From assembly GCA_023374025.1 (NCBI GenBank), contig SIJG01000009.1:2948954-3012953 (forward strand): a stretch of DNA of 64,000 bases, written 5' to 3'. The DNA is from Heterodera schachtii (Eukaryota > Nematoda > Chromadorea > Rhabditida > Heteroderidae). Position numbers and translations under genes: made by a program. Below are positions 44,501 to 58,211 of this stretch, in pieces. The notes beneath the pieces are model-generated. The model did not search any database. It was not told where the DNA came from and saw only the letters and a program-made list of their open reading frames with translations. Every line of letters begins with the position of its first letter. The stretch's first letter is position 1.

Positions 44501-47500
44501 AATTCTTCTTTTGATCGTCGCTTACTGTCCAATAAATACAATTATTTGTATAAAATGATATAATATGCTAATTATACAACAAATTGCATTTGGATAAATT
44601 ATATAATAAAAATAATTTACATTTTTATAGATATAAAGTTACCAAATTTATAATATGCTTAAGAAATAACTAGATAAATAATAAATAATTTAATAATATA
44701 AGCATAACAAATTTGAAATATGCAATTTGTTAAAAAATGATCAATAAAAATGAAAGAAAAAGAAATATAAAATTAGAATTATAATCTAGTTAAGTTTTTG
44801 GCAATCGCATTCTAATTGTTGAAAATTGGAGAAGGTGATTTAATTTAAGAGATTCTGATAAAAAAAACAATGATAAAAAATGTGATTAATTGGAATAATT
44901 TGATTATGTGATATTTAATAATTCCTATAAAAATCTTTCGAAAAAAACCGATTTGCACTTCTTTTTTTTTTGTTTACTAAACTCTCCAATAAATAATTTA
45001 TTAAACAAAAAAATTTAAATAAAAAAGTGCCATACAATCAATAATCACAGAACTGAGCAAAAGAGCAAAAATTTGAAATAATTTTTACGGAAGTATTTAC
45101 TAAAATGAAAAAATAATAAAACCCCATAAAATATCCTAAATTAGTTAAGCAAAATTTGTCGATAATAAATATGTTTAATGTCTAATGGAGCTAATATATT
45201 TGAAAGAGATGGAAGTCGTTGCTTGCCATTGTATGAAGAGTTGAAAGCAAGAGGTCGACTTTTATAAATATTTAACTAATTATTCAATTACTTTCTTCTT
45301 CTTATAAGCATTAAAAGTAAACAAATTTGAAACAAATTCTAAAAGCATTATTTCAATAATTAATAATCAATATTTAATATATTTTTTATTACACATAATA
45401 TATAAAAGGATTTTACAGAAAAAATATACACCACACTACTTACTGAAACTACATCATAAGATTTGAAACTCGATTGGTGAAAAAAAAACTATTCGCCAAC
45501 AATTACTTGACATATATTTTGTATCTTTAAATTATTTGATTATCGCCTAACTTTATATATATATCAAAACCATTTCGCCATACGATAATATTAAAAATCA
45601 TAATAATATTAAATTTAAAAAAATTTCAATATATAAAAATAACTCTAAATCGTAGGTAGCTTACGTTCAAAAAATACCAAATCAAGATGATTCAAGAACA
45701 AAAAACGTTTATATGTATTACTGCTTACAATTAATTTTTCTTTTCTTTAGTTTGTTTAATATTAGCATAAATAAATAAATATTTTATCTATGATGAAATT
45801 ATTAATGATAATATTCTTGTTTGTATTTAGAAAAATCCTTTTTACTTATTTAAGTTTGATCTAAATATTACCAAAGGACAATGGTTTATAATAAAAAAAT
45901 TATTGGATGCAATATGCTATAATTATGATTGTAAATAAAATTTTTAACGTGATTTTGGTGTGACTTCTCTCTGCCAGAAATCTCTTAGTTGAATTTAACT
46001 TTAAAGTAATTATTTGGTTATTGAATATTTATTTGAATTATTTTTAATTTATCAGAAAAGCAAATGGAATTTAATTTTTAAAATGACTAAATTAATCTCA
46101 TCTGTATTTAAAAAATATATGTAATTCTATTTAATTATTAATCACTATGATTTCACACATTAAAACAATATCAGCAATATCTGATTAAAGTTTTTTTTCC
46201 ATTTTGATTAATGAAAATTCATATTATTAGATAGGATCTTTTAATATTAAGCAAAAAGTTTTTTGTTTTTCCTTTAAAATTGAATTATTGCGCACATGCT
46301 CTCCTGTTATGAATTTGCGGCAACAAATTGTTAAAGTTTTATTCATTTTATAATTATGGGTATGAAAATTTCCTTTTTATTTATTGCACTTTTTCAGAAT
46401 TGCAAAATTAGCAAAATAAATTAATCTTAGTTTAGTTGATGATTAAGTCATCTTTAGGGTAAATAGGCGAATCATTCCGTTCTTTTACGATCAAAACTTT
46501 TTTATATTTTTTACTTCGACATTATTTAAATTATTTTTTTTAATTCTTGTTTGCATAGCAATTTGATTATTTTTTTGTTCCGTGAATAATTTATATTATT
46601 TTTTTAATTATCATTTATTTATATTTAATTAACTATTTATAACTTATTTGCGCGAAATTTTATTTTTTTTATAACTTTCGAGTTTAATTCATTTTATGTT
46701 TTTATGGCGTTCAATATTGTCAAAAATGATCCTTTTTATTTCAAATAATAAATGAAGAAAAAAACTTAAAGTTGTTTAAAAAACAGATATTTAAAAATTT
46801 AGAAAATTAATTATCAGGTTATTTTCATCATTTTTTTATTTAGATGTTTTTATGTTTTAAAATTTATTAATTGTTATTTTTAAACTTTGTTGTTATTTAA
46901 ACGACTAGAAATTTAATATACAATATCACGATATAATTATAAAATGTTTCTCCTTTTGCACAAAAGTATATATATATTCACATCTATTAACTTTTTTTTA
47001 TATTTTTTCTATTAAATTTGTATCTTTTAGTGTAAATCGATTACTCTTATCATTTTATTTCTTCTTTAATGCAAAACTATGAAACAAAAATAATTATGAT
47101 ATAAATTTTTTTATTTATTTATATGGTGTGTAATGTACACCTTAAGAAAAATGTGTCAGAATTATTCGTACATTTATTTTTTAATATTATGTGGATTTAA
47201 ATATTTGAAATTAAAAAAATACAGTCCTTTTGAAGAACTTTTGATTTTATAGAAAAAATAATTATTTGTTTATTTTTGTCTTGCTGTAAAAATAAATATT
47301 ATCTTTTCTTCGGGTTAAATGTAATTCTATTTCATACTTAATTTTCTCCATTATTCTTCTTTATATTTTTGTATATAATCTGATATATGATTAATTTGTT
47401 TTTTTCTAATGTAAGATTCTCAATTACATTCACTATAATAATAATTTCAATATTATATTATATTTTTGGCAAATTAATGTTATTTATTGGAATATTTTTA

Positions 47501-49833
47501 CGCTACAAGCAAGCTTCAAGTGTTGGTCGGCACTTCTTTTTTTCGCATTTGTCTAGCATTTTATTTACTTAAGAGTAAATTATAATGAAATTTTATTTGC
47601 TTTAAAAGTTTTGGTTTCTCAGTGGTAAGTAGTCGTTTATTTCGTTTATTTTTAACTTTTTAACTATATTATTTAGCATTTTTATTCAATTGTTGGTCAT
47701 CTTTCTTAAATAAATCGTTGACGAGGCAACGAAATTTTTTTCAGTCTTAAGGTAATAAATTTTGTATTTTGAGCTCTTTCAAAATTGAAATAATTTTATA
47801 AACAATGTAATAATTTTTTGCATTTTTCATATTTATATAAGTAACTTACAAAAATAATATTGAGTCTCTTAGTTTGTTTTCTCATTTTTGGTAATATATT
47901 AAATACATTGAAAAGTTTATTTCATTAGATATTTATCAATTTAATATGTTAGTGGTGTTTAAATATTGTTACATTCATAGGTGATTTATTTTTATTAATT
48001 TTTTTATTTTTTAATTATTTTAATTTAAATTAATACCAAAAAATTATTTTTTTAGTCAATTTGCTTTAATGTTAATTGATTTTAATTCAATTTCTATAGA
48101 ATTATTTTGACGAAAAATATTTTATTTTATTTTACATTTTATTTTTATTTAAACCTTCAATTCCTTCGTTAGGTATTAAAATCAACATTACAAAGATCGA
48201 AATTAATTCTTTTATATTTATTATTATGGATATATTTATTTATTTTAAATGGTTATCTGTGTTTAATTATTAATTATTTTTTTTAAAGTGAATGAATGAA
48301 ATTTAATTAATATTATTCTTTAATGAATGATTGTTTGTAGAAATCTAATTTTATTAATGAAATATTAAAAATTCATTGAGATATTTTATTATTAGTTTCT
48401 AATTTTACTTAATGATCTTTTCCTTTCACTTAACATGGTCCATTTCCAATAGTAGTATCTCCGCGTGCTTGTTGTCGCTTTGCTTTTTATTGCTCTCCAT
48501 AAATTTATAAAAAAATCTAATTTAACTTTATCATATATTTAATAGTGTGCTGTTACAATTCTAAGTAAGAATATTGATATTAATATTTTTTATATTATTG
48601 TTTTGATGAAAATATTTTATAGACTCAAAATTTAAGAATTATTTTGTTGATATTATGAAATAAAAGTTCTTTCTTATAAATTATTATAGATAATTATTAT
48701 TTATTATTATGTTTTAAAAATTAGCTATTAATCATAATTCAAAAAGCATTATCATCAATATATTAAGAAGACTATTTTGATTAGGTATAAATTAATTCTT
48801 TGTTACCTTATTTTAATTTTTATTTTAATATTTACATGATGCATTTAAAAAATAAAAATAGATATTAAGGATTATATAAAAGAAGAATTTATATAAAATA
48901 AATAGAAATGAAAATTATGCTGAGAGTGCAAAAGAATCGCAGATAAAAAAAATTTGTAAAATGAATATGCTCATTATAGAACAAATTTATATATTTTTTA
49001 AATTAAACATACTAATTTATTGTTAGCTTAAAAAAGCTTACAGAAGATGGCATAATTAGATTACTAGATGTTTTTATCTATTTTTCCTTAATTAATTATT
49101 CGGTAAGATATTTTTAATATAAAGTTTTTTTTGAAATAAAATATAGCTTTATTATGCTGAACTTTATTAGCATTGCATAGAAAGAGAGAAATAAGCTAAA
49201 CACTTTTTTTTCAAGATTTATTTTTTTACATATAAATAAATATTTATTTTATTATATATATTTCTTCAAAAAATGACATCTTCTCAATAATGTTGTTCTC
49301 GGTCGGGCCTCATTTCAATTGTATTTTAATGAGGAGAGCTTATGCCTTTAATCAAAGTTTTGTTCGTTAAAGAATAATATACTAATAATTTTTAAAGTCC
49401 ATAAAATTAAAATCGCGAAATGCAAAAATCAGTATAAACGTTTACTTTTTATTACTTAAATGATTTTCTTTGAATAAAAATATTTTATATGTTTCAGTTT
49501 GCTCTCTTTTATTTTCTAATTTCTAACTTCATTTCACTTTTATATATAATTTTGGATTTTTATTTTAATTATATTATCGATATAAATTATCATCAAACTA
49601 TCGTGGTCTCTTGTGACACAGTTTGAACTTTTATTGGGACAATTTTTATTTACCTATTATTACTTCATTTAAGGTTCGGCCTTAATTTTATTGAAACAAT
49701 TTTATATAATTCTTTGTCAAGTAGTTTGTTTTAATTTAAATATTTTATGTTTTATCGTTATAAATTTTTTGACTTTTTATAATTTTTTTTAAATTTCATT
49801 ATATATATTGTATTGTGTGCATTTTAATTTTAG
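35506..49833. other. Long AT-rich stretch, no gene firmly supported
   Basis: Alternating T-rich (about 35.5-38.4, 39.7-40.9, 45.8-48.8 kb) and A-rich (about 38.5-39.6, 41.0-45.7 kb) blocks on the plus strand. Frames at 35936-36151, 41986-42204 and 47387-47572 have chance-like composition. Weak exon-like islands on plus: 37741-37806 (FFGMIIVNPITWLIIAIM, membrane-like), 38263-38350 after TTTTTTCAG, 41360-41392 before a GTATAA donor, and 45178-45267 (ATG to TAA, MSNGANIFERDGSRCLPLYE). A patch at 37955-38200 with CTTTAAATAGCG on minus looks promoter- or LTR-like, but no partner was found. Confidence 0.35.
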
Positions 49834-49939
49834 CGGAGTCCGACGCTTAGTTCAAGAGTTACATAGCCTCAAAAACAATAAATTTGCACATTCTCGACAG
49901 AGGAAATTAAGAGAAAATGAGTTGCACGGTTGGTTATAA
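49834..49939 (+). other. Exon-like island (possible terminal exon)
   Basis: A nematode-type acceptor, TTTTAATTTTAG, ends at 49833. The frame from 49835 reads GVRRLVQELHSLKNNKFAHS then RQRKLRENELHGWL to TAA at 49937-49939. Residues are charged and helical, unlike chance translations of this AT-rich DNA, and GC content is raised only here. No upstream exon was located. Family not recognised. Confidence 0.3.
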
Positions 49940-52120
49940 TTGGTTTTAGGGCCATGGGTTTAAATACACTTGGCTGTGAATTTTTAACATTATTTTTTTG
50001 GTTCTTTTGGGACACTGATTAAGAATTTAACATCAATTTTCACCTAATTTTAAATCCTGACAATATTTCGAACAAAAACTCTATTTTACAAAAAAGGTTG
50101 CATTTTTTATAGAATTTTTTTTTAATTCAGAATTCGCTTATAGGTTGATTATTATTATTCTAAATTAAATCAAAATAAAATGGTTAATTTTAATATAAAT
50201 TTGTTTGCAATTAATAGCTTATTTTTTATTATTGATTTTAATAAAAAGATATACTTTTAATATTTTGATAATATTTTTAAAAGCATTTGACGATTTAAAG
50301 AAATAAATATCTATTTAAAATATCAATCTTTTATTTATTTTCAATTTTCAATAGAATTTTTATTTATACTTCTATATAAGATTGAATAATTTTTAAGATT
50401 ATATTCAAAAGTTAAGGTGTTTGTCAATAATTAAGTGATAAAAAAGGGAGGATAATAAGGTAGAATATTTATCAATAAATTAACTTAATTGTTTGTCTTT
50501 TTTCTTCAATTTTAAGAATTTTATGCACTCATGTTGGAATTTTGCTGTATTCAATTATTTTGGTGCTTTTTTGTAATAAAAATAATTTCAATATTTTTCA
50601 AGATTTAGACACTTCAAAAATAATAAAAATTCCTTGCTTATTTATAAAAATTAACAATTAAAAGCAATTCGGTTATTAAACCTTTAATTTAATCTTTAGA
50701 TTAAAGAAAAGTTGTAGCATTAAAATTTTAATAATTCTAAATAAAATCAACGCTAAAATTTGATTGTTATATCGGTAAGTATAAACTACTTAGTAGAATC
50801 GGTCTCAGTTAATAATGAATTTAATCAAAAATAATAGCAGTTAAAAAGTTTTATAAAAAATAACGATGACAAGGACAGAATTATCAAATTAAGTAATAAA
50901 TAAATAATATTTATTTTGTTTAAAATCATCCTAATAAAATAAAAATAAATAAATTTTAATATAAATATTGATTTAAAACGGTTTGAAAATATAAATAAAC
51001 AAAAATATCTCAATGTTCTCAGTTAATATAAAATATCTTCCAAAAAAATAAAATGTTTTAGTTTGAAGAAAAAAGACAGTTAAATGAAATTCTATTAGAG
51101 CAGAAATAATTGGATCGTATGAATGAATATTTTTAAAAATGATAATATAAAATGTTTAAAAATGCAATTTTTCGAAGTTCATTTTGTAATAATTTTTATA
51201 AAAAGATGGATAAATAAATAATCACTAAATCGTGAATAAACATAAAATTAATAGCGTAAGATTAAGATTAAACACTAACCTTTATATTAAATAATTTATT
51301 TAACTAAATAATCACAGAAAGCTGATCAAACTGAGTAGCAAAGAAAAGATAAAAAACAGAAGAAAGTATGCAGAAAAAAAAGATCAGAGCAATTTTGTGT
51401 TAAATAATTGATAAAATTTTCTTCGAGTTTAAAATGCAATGAACGACAACCTAAACCAAAGCGAGAGTTTAACAAAACGATTTAATAATAAAATAAACCA
51501 AAAAAAAAAACCTCGATTGATTGGAAGATCACTTGAACAAAGGTTGCCGAGTGGTATAATTTCTTGAAATTATATTGGAAATTTTCTTAAATAAAAAATT
51601 AATGTTTTAGAGTAAAAATGTATAATTTTTGTTAATTTGAATACCGTACAAATACATAATCCAATGTTCTTGTCCAAGAAATGTCCGTCTTTTTCCCGAG
51701 TTCAACCGTATGAGCGAGCTTTAAAAATAAATACAATATTCATTAGATATACAAAATTGCTTTGCACATAGGGGATTTGATCTTTGGACCCAAAATGTTG
51801 TGCTCAGCAGAGTACTATAATGAACACAACGAAAGCGCCGAAACAATTATTCTCTGAATGATTTTAATTTTCAAATAAAATTTCTTTTTAAATTATATGC
51901 AATTAAAATATAAATGTTAAGTGGAAAATACATATATTTTTACAAAGGCAAAAATATGGTTTCATACATATACAAATCAAAAAATATATTTCTTAAACAA
52001 CTTATTCAAAAAAAAATGCATTAACGATATTAGACAGTAAAAATATGGAAAAAATTATGTGAACTTCTAAAAATCTTCGAAATTCCAAGTGATGACTTAA
52101 TTATCTACTAAAGTGATGCT
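49940..52120. other. AT-rich stretch, no gene seen
   Basis: The frame at 50825-51013 is of chance composition. A patch at 51765-51840 has tRNA-like motifs on the minus strand, but its stems do not pair. Otherwise featureless; the plus strand turns A-rich at about 50.4 kb. Confidence 0.4.
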
Positions 52121-52208
52121 TATATTTTGCTAATTATGCAATTATGAAAACTGAAAATGGAAAATAATTTTCAAACAAGTAAAAAGAAACGTATAAAAAA
52201 ATTTTCGA
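52121..52208. repeat. Direct repeat, left copy (~88 bp)
   Basis: TATATTTTGCTAATTATGCA...AATGGAAAATAATTTTCAAACAAGTAAAAAGAAACGTA recurs at 53184-53273 with few changes and the same orientation, about 1.06 kb apart. The similarity is too long and exact for chance even in AT-rich DNA. Confidence 0.85.
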
Positions 52209-53183
52209 ACCTATAATCATTTGTTAATAAATGAATTAAAACAAACAACGAAGATTATACTATTAATATTTGTTAAAAATAAAATTTAATTTGCTAATAT
52301 TAAAAAAGGAGTTTAGATGTCATGATATAACTAAACAAAAATAAATTCGACCCACAGCAAGTGACATAATGGATCTCATTTACAAGAATTAATAGAAATA
52401 ACTTATATAACACTGAAAAAAATAATTTTTGCAGTTCTCTTTTTAAAAAATTTTTTTTTATAATTTTCTTTATTTTAAAAAACTTTACCAGACAATTTTT
52501 AAAATGAAAATATTATTTTCTTATAATATCCTAAAAATTGTCAAAAATTATTACCATTATTTAAAAGTATGATTTAAAACAAAAAACATAATTTAAAATT
52601 TAAAAGAAAAATAAAAACGAAATTACAATAATGTACCAACAAAGGAAAAAATAAAATTTCTTAGGCACCAAGAACGATGATCATGTAAAATATTGTTTTA
52701 GAAGAATTTATTCGATTGAGACGCGACGACAAAGATACAAAGACTGCTGAGTAAGATATTAATTAAAATTTAATATTTTAAAATCAAACTATTAAAAATT
52801 TATGAAAATACTAAAAAATCTTAAATAAAAATAATAAATATTTTTTTAATAAATCAAGAATAATTACAATTTAAAAAATTTGAATCATGGTCATGGTCAA
52901 GAAAACCGTGAAAAATAAAAAATTTAAATTAACGCAGTAATTATCAGAAGAAAAATTTAAAGTACTTGCATAATTTATTCTACTTACCTAAAGATTTAAA
53001 TATTAGTAAATTTTTAAATTATACATAATACGATCCTTTTGACGATCTTAATTTACTTAGGTTCTCGTTTACACGAGGTAATCACTAAATTAAAATTTAA
53101 GAAAAATATAGTAAAAGGGTATTAAAGATGAATATGTAAATATTTGAACATCTACAGTCATTGATATAAAGCGATGTGATGAA
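52209..53183. other. AT-rich spacer between direct repeats
   Basis: No gene seen; A-rich on the plus strand. Could be the interior of an element bounded by the two repeats, but no termini are evident. Confidence 0.4.
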
Positions 53184-53273
53184 TATATTTTGCTAATTAT
53201 GCAATTATGAAAAGTGCAAATGGAAAATAATTTTCAAACAAGTAAAAAAAGAAACGTAAAAAGGAAAATTTCG
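53184..53273. repeat. Direct repeat, right copy (~90 bp)
   Basis: Second copy of 52121-52208, with substitutions and two small length differences in A runs. Confidence 0.85.
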
Positions 53274-56200
53274 TACATATTGCTTTCAGCTAAGGAGACG
53301 ACAATGTAAATTTAATGATAAAAAAATCAAAAAATATTGTAAGTTTTTTATTCAGAGAAAAAAAAATAATTAACTATTTAATTATTCAATAAGAAACAAA
53401 AGTGACACAAAATAAATACCAAAATCTAAAATATAATTATTTAATTTTTTATTTTAAATAATAATGCATTCAGCTGAATTTACCAAAATAACATTATTAT
53501 TTATATAGACGACCCTAAAATAGAATTCCCTTCACAGGAGATGAGATGAGAGATACGAGTCTATCGACAGATATGGTTTTTATTAATCTTGAAATAAAAT
53601 ATTAAATATTAAATCAGAATATTGAATGTCTTTTTTGGAAAAATCTACAAGGAATCTCTGCAAATATTGTTTTATTATTTAACAAAGGTAATAGAACTTC
53701 AGTAACATTTTAAGGAATGCTTTAAATAAATTTTTTAGCATTTTATGAAATTGTCACAAAAATCGATTTTAAACAAAATAATTAATTATTGGATTTGTAT
53801 CATTTAATATTTAAATCTGAAACATTTCCATTTTATTAAGCTCTTAAACATTAATAGTTTCCTTTACAATTTGTTAATTATTATTTTCATTCATTATTTT
53901 ATGTTGGCAGTTGGTTTGAGTTTTGGTTCCCATGTCTTTGACTGCGATTCATATGAGCATATGATAGATCAATATCAATGCTAATTTAATTACTATTTAT
54001 TGTAATGATAATTCTAAAAATGTAAAACTTTTAATTTTTATAAACAATTGTAATAATGAAAGTTTAATTTGCCGAATTATCTTTCATTTCTACATTAAAT
54101 ATTATAAATAAAAGTTACATTTCTCGAAGCAATTGAATTTTGTTTCAAATATGGAACATGAAAAAACAAAAAAAATAATATTGAAGCAATTATTTGAGTT
54201 AAAAACGAGATTAATAAAAGAAAAATGTAAAAAACAATAATTACTATTTGAAAGGAAAGCAATCATTTAGGGATTTAGAATGAAAAAGTTATTAAATAAA
54301 TTCCAGAAAATAAAAAAGATAAACATAATATATTTCTACTATAAAAATTTAATATTAAAAAAATAATAAAATAATTACTATAAGAAAATTACTATAATAA
54401 GAATGTACAGGCAATTGCAACCAACAGAGGGTAACTAAAACCCTTGAGAAAATTTATATTACCGAAAAATAAGACAGCTAAAGTAACACTAAATTAATAA
54501 TTTTGACCTTTTAACTGAAGACATCTTTAGTAATTGGAATTACGAATTTTTTTGACAATGTAAATATATATTCAGTGAAGTGGCAGATGATGCGTACACG
54601 GTATACGATCTGCTATGAAAAATAATTAAAAAGAAAAGTTGGGAATTAAATTTGCGAAATTTATATATGTATATATATATATATTTTTTTTTTAAAGGAC
54701 ATAAATTATATCATAATATTGTCAAATAAAATTATATATTAGAATAGCACATAAAGGAACATGATAAAATATAAGCATTGAAACGTATTTATTATGCAAA
54801 GCCCACCATTGTTTTTATCAGAAACAATAAATGAAAAATTTAAGTTTTTTCGTAAAAAATTAAATAATAAAAATTAATATTAACTATGCTGTCTGATTAA
54901 ATGGAAGCATTTGTGGGCAATTTTTAATATTTAAAAATATCGAATAATTAAAGAATATATTCGTCATAAAAATGTATTCATACTTTATACAGTAAAAAAA
55001 CACCAAAAAATATATGATTGAAAATATTTGAAAACATTGTAATAAATTTTGTAAAATTAAATTAATTTAGAAAATATCCAGTAAAACTGTACCATCTATC
55101 AATATGATATTTACATGAAAAATATAATTATGTAAATTTAAAACGAAAGTATTAAAAAAGTAATAAAATGAGAAATTTAAAAATACAAAACTGTAATTGA
55201 AATCCCAATTAATTAAATTTAAAAATGAGGAACATCTTCAAAATTTAGTTATTTGAACACTACAGGCAATGTTTTAAAGAAATAAAACATTGGTAATAAT
55301 AAAAATTCACTGAATAAGAAACAAGAAAATTAACAATTAAAGTGTAGCTCGAAAAGAATATGATAAAATATAAAATATAAACATTAAACTTCTTATTAAA
55401 ACCGAATTTAAGAGAGCATTATTGAAAATAAATGTATACAAATTACTCCATTCCCCGGCACCATGATTGGTTAAATCATAAATAATATAAAAATCAATAA
55501 AAAATATTTTAAAAATAAAATAAATTCTGAATAAAATTAATAATACATAAATTTGATTATTAATTTAATTTGAAATATATATAAAATAAAACATCACAAA
55601 AATACATAAAATAACTTTAATAATAATATCATTTCAATTAAAATCATGATTTGTCTAAGATTATAAAATAATAAATTCAAGCAAAAGAAGAATTTTTAAT
55701 TATTTCAAATCATTAGTTGAGATTAGAGAATATGCAAACTCTTAATTATTATGATGAGGATTATTTTAAATTAATTTTTATGCGACACTTTGCCATTCAC
55801 AGCATTAAACCTAAATTTTTGTATAATTATTAATTAATGAAGAATTAGATTTTCTATTGGTAAATTCGGAAAGCTTAATGTTTTCAAACTTAAGCAATCA
55901 TCGCAAAAAATATGCGTAGAAAAGTTCAAAGAAACTGTGCGTCTCGACTCTTCAATCCTGAGATTTGTTTTTGGTTAAATAAATAATAAAGTATACCTGT
56001 AAATTATGATGATAGAAAAATAAATATAAAAATTTTAATATTATATAAATTAATAATGCAAAAAATAAATGAGCCATGCTTAAAGTTTCGTTAAAATCTT
56101 AAGAAAATGAGTTGCTGCCCATATGTATCGAGAAGGGGCTGCAGAAGACGAGAGTTATTATAAAAACCAAATTATTCTCATAATAGATGCAAAGAATTAT

Positions 56201-58114
56201 AAAGCATAAAAAAAATAAAACCAAAAATAAAAATTTAAGCTTAAAGTAAAATTAGCACTATAATTTAAGGATGAAGAAATATTAATACAGATATTGTCGA
56301 AGAAATTATTAGAAACTAATAAAAATTAAACACCGAACTCCGTGAGAAATGAAATCATGCACTTACCGGTACTATAATTGAAAAACCTTTATAAAGACAC
56401 GCAAACCATCAAAGCAGTAAATTTTGGTTTATTTATTAACAGATTTTCAGAAAAATTGCAATATTGGAATTAAAATATATAAATTAAAGACATATATTAA
56501 AACAAAACGATTATTTGAAATAATTCTGTTTTAATAGATTTGGAAATTCATCATAATATAGAGAAAAAAAATCAATTATGGTAAAATTGTTAAATTTGAG
56601 CGAATTCGCATGGAAAATATTAAAAATTAAATTATTTAATGACAATTTATAAATGAAAAAATAATAAAATGAACTTATAATCTAACGAGAAAAATAGCAA
56701 AATTACTATCTATGTACTAATTAAAATAAGGAAGGCACCCTGAAGCAAACAAATAATAAAGAGTTTACGCAACATTTTGCCATGAATATAGGATAAATAA
56801 GAGCAAAAATAACTGACGTCGAATATTTATTAAAATAGAAACAATTTAATAAATGTTTATAGTTTAAGAAATTACATAAAATTCATAATGTAAAAACCTA
56901 ATTTAAAAATTGGACGCTTATAACCAAGATTGAATGCAATAAATTCAAATGAAAATCTATTTATTATTTCGATCTATAAAATATAAATCTCCCTAAGAAT
57001 GGCATTTTTGTGAGAGAAAAATATATTATTTGTAATAATTCTAACTAATTTGACGAATATTTATTACGAACAAAATTGAATTTTTTAAATAAATATTTTT
57101 AAAAAGCTGAGAAAATTTTACTAAGTTTTTAAAATTTTATGTGAATTCTAAAGCATAAAAATGCATCTTTTGCCGAGAGTTGTACCCCTGTTTGAGAGAA
57201 AAGAATAAATATTTTAATTGTTGTAATAACATACAGTAACAGAAGAATATTCGACAAATAAAATTTATTTATTTATAAATATTAACCAATAATTTATTAA
57301 TTTAAGTTTCTATAAATCATCATTATAAAAGTAATTAAAAATTAAAAGGATGTAAATTCGTAAAAAAATAATAGTTTAATTATGAATTCTTTTTTCTACT
57401 TAGATAAATTTGCAAAAATAAAAACTCAAACTCATAAATATTTAATCCTTTAAATTGAATTAACAGCAATTCATATGCGATCAAATATTTCTTATCGTCT
57501 TGATTACATTTTCAAATTTCGCTTAATCGATATAAGTTTTTTCATCGAATATCGCGCGAAAGCGAAAAAATATTAATCTTATTGAATAAAATATTTAATC
57601 ACGGATAAACTGAATTCTCTGAAAATCATTGCCTCACAAAATTTTATACAACTAGAAGAAAAAAATTCAATTGGAAAATATCGTTTTACGAATAAAAATT
57701 AAAATACACATGATAAGAAAACGGCGTCGATATGATAATAATTTAGAAAACCTTAAATTTTCAATAAACAGAGAATAAAAATAAATTCTTTAAAATACCT
57801 AACACTTAAACAACTAAATATCACGCAATCAATTAAATCAAATATTAAAAGTTAATTGTATTATGATTGATTGAGAACATTTTAATTAACGAACGCTCAA
57901 GAATCATACTTTTTGAATTTATGAATAAAAGAAATTGAACAAAATTATTTATTAATAAATTTCGCAATAAAAGCTTAACATATGAAGTAAATTTCCAAAA
58001 AATTTTTTAATACAAGTAATAATACTTAATACATAGCTTAAAATTAAACGCTAACGAATTATCTAAATAATATTTCAATCAAACCGTAAAACATTTATTT
58101 TTTTAAGTTTGTAG
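53274..58114. other. AT-rich, A-biased stretch, no gene firmly supported
   Basis: A dinucleotide AT microsatellite lies at about 54661-54685. Weak exon-like readings occur at 53539-53600 (after TTCCCTTCACAG) and 56107-56163 (ATG to TAA, MSCCPYVSRRGCRRRELL). Otherwise no genes, RNAs or repeats were recognised. Confidence 0.35.
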
Positions 58115-58211
58115 AAAGTACGCCGGGATCTTGGAAGAAAATAGTCCCCTCTGGAACATTGGCACCAGGAAATTATTAAAAGATAAGCCAGTTTATTGCG
58201 ATCATAAATAA
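58115..58211 (+). other. Exon-like island (possible terminal exon)
   Basis: A possible acceptor, TAAGTTTGTAG, ends at 58114. The frame from 58116 reads KYAGILEENSPLWNIGTRKL then LKDKPVYCDHK to TAA at 58209-58211. A second phase over the same interval also reads as protein-like (STPGSWKKIVPSGTLAPGNY) but stops sooner, so the phase is uncertain. Local GC is high. No other exon was found. Confidence 0.28.

Noticed and set aside
41986..51013. Frames at 41986-42204, 47387-47572 and 50825-51013
   Set aside because: Phe/Leu/Ile/Tyr-rich translations typical of random AT-rich DNA, without GC rise or splice signals.
51765..51840. Possible tRNA gene on the minus strand
   Set aside because: GATCAAATCCCC resembles a B-box and TATAGTACTCTGCTGAGCA vaguely an A-box region, but the T- and acceptor-stems do not pair.
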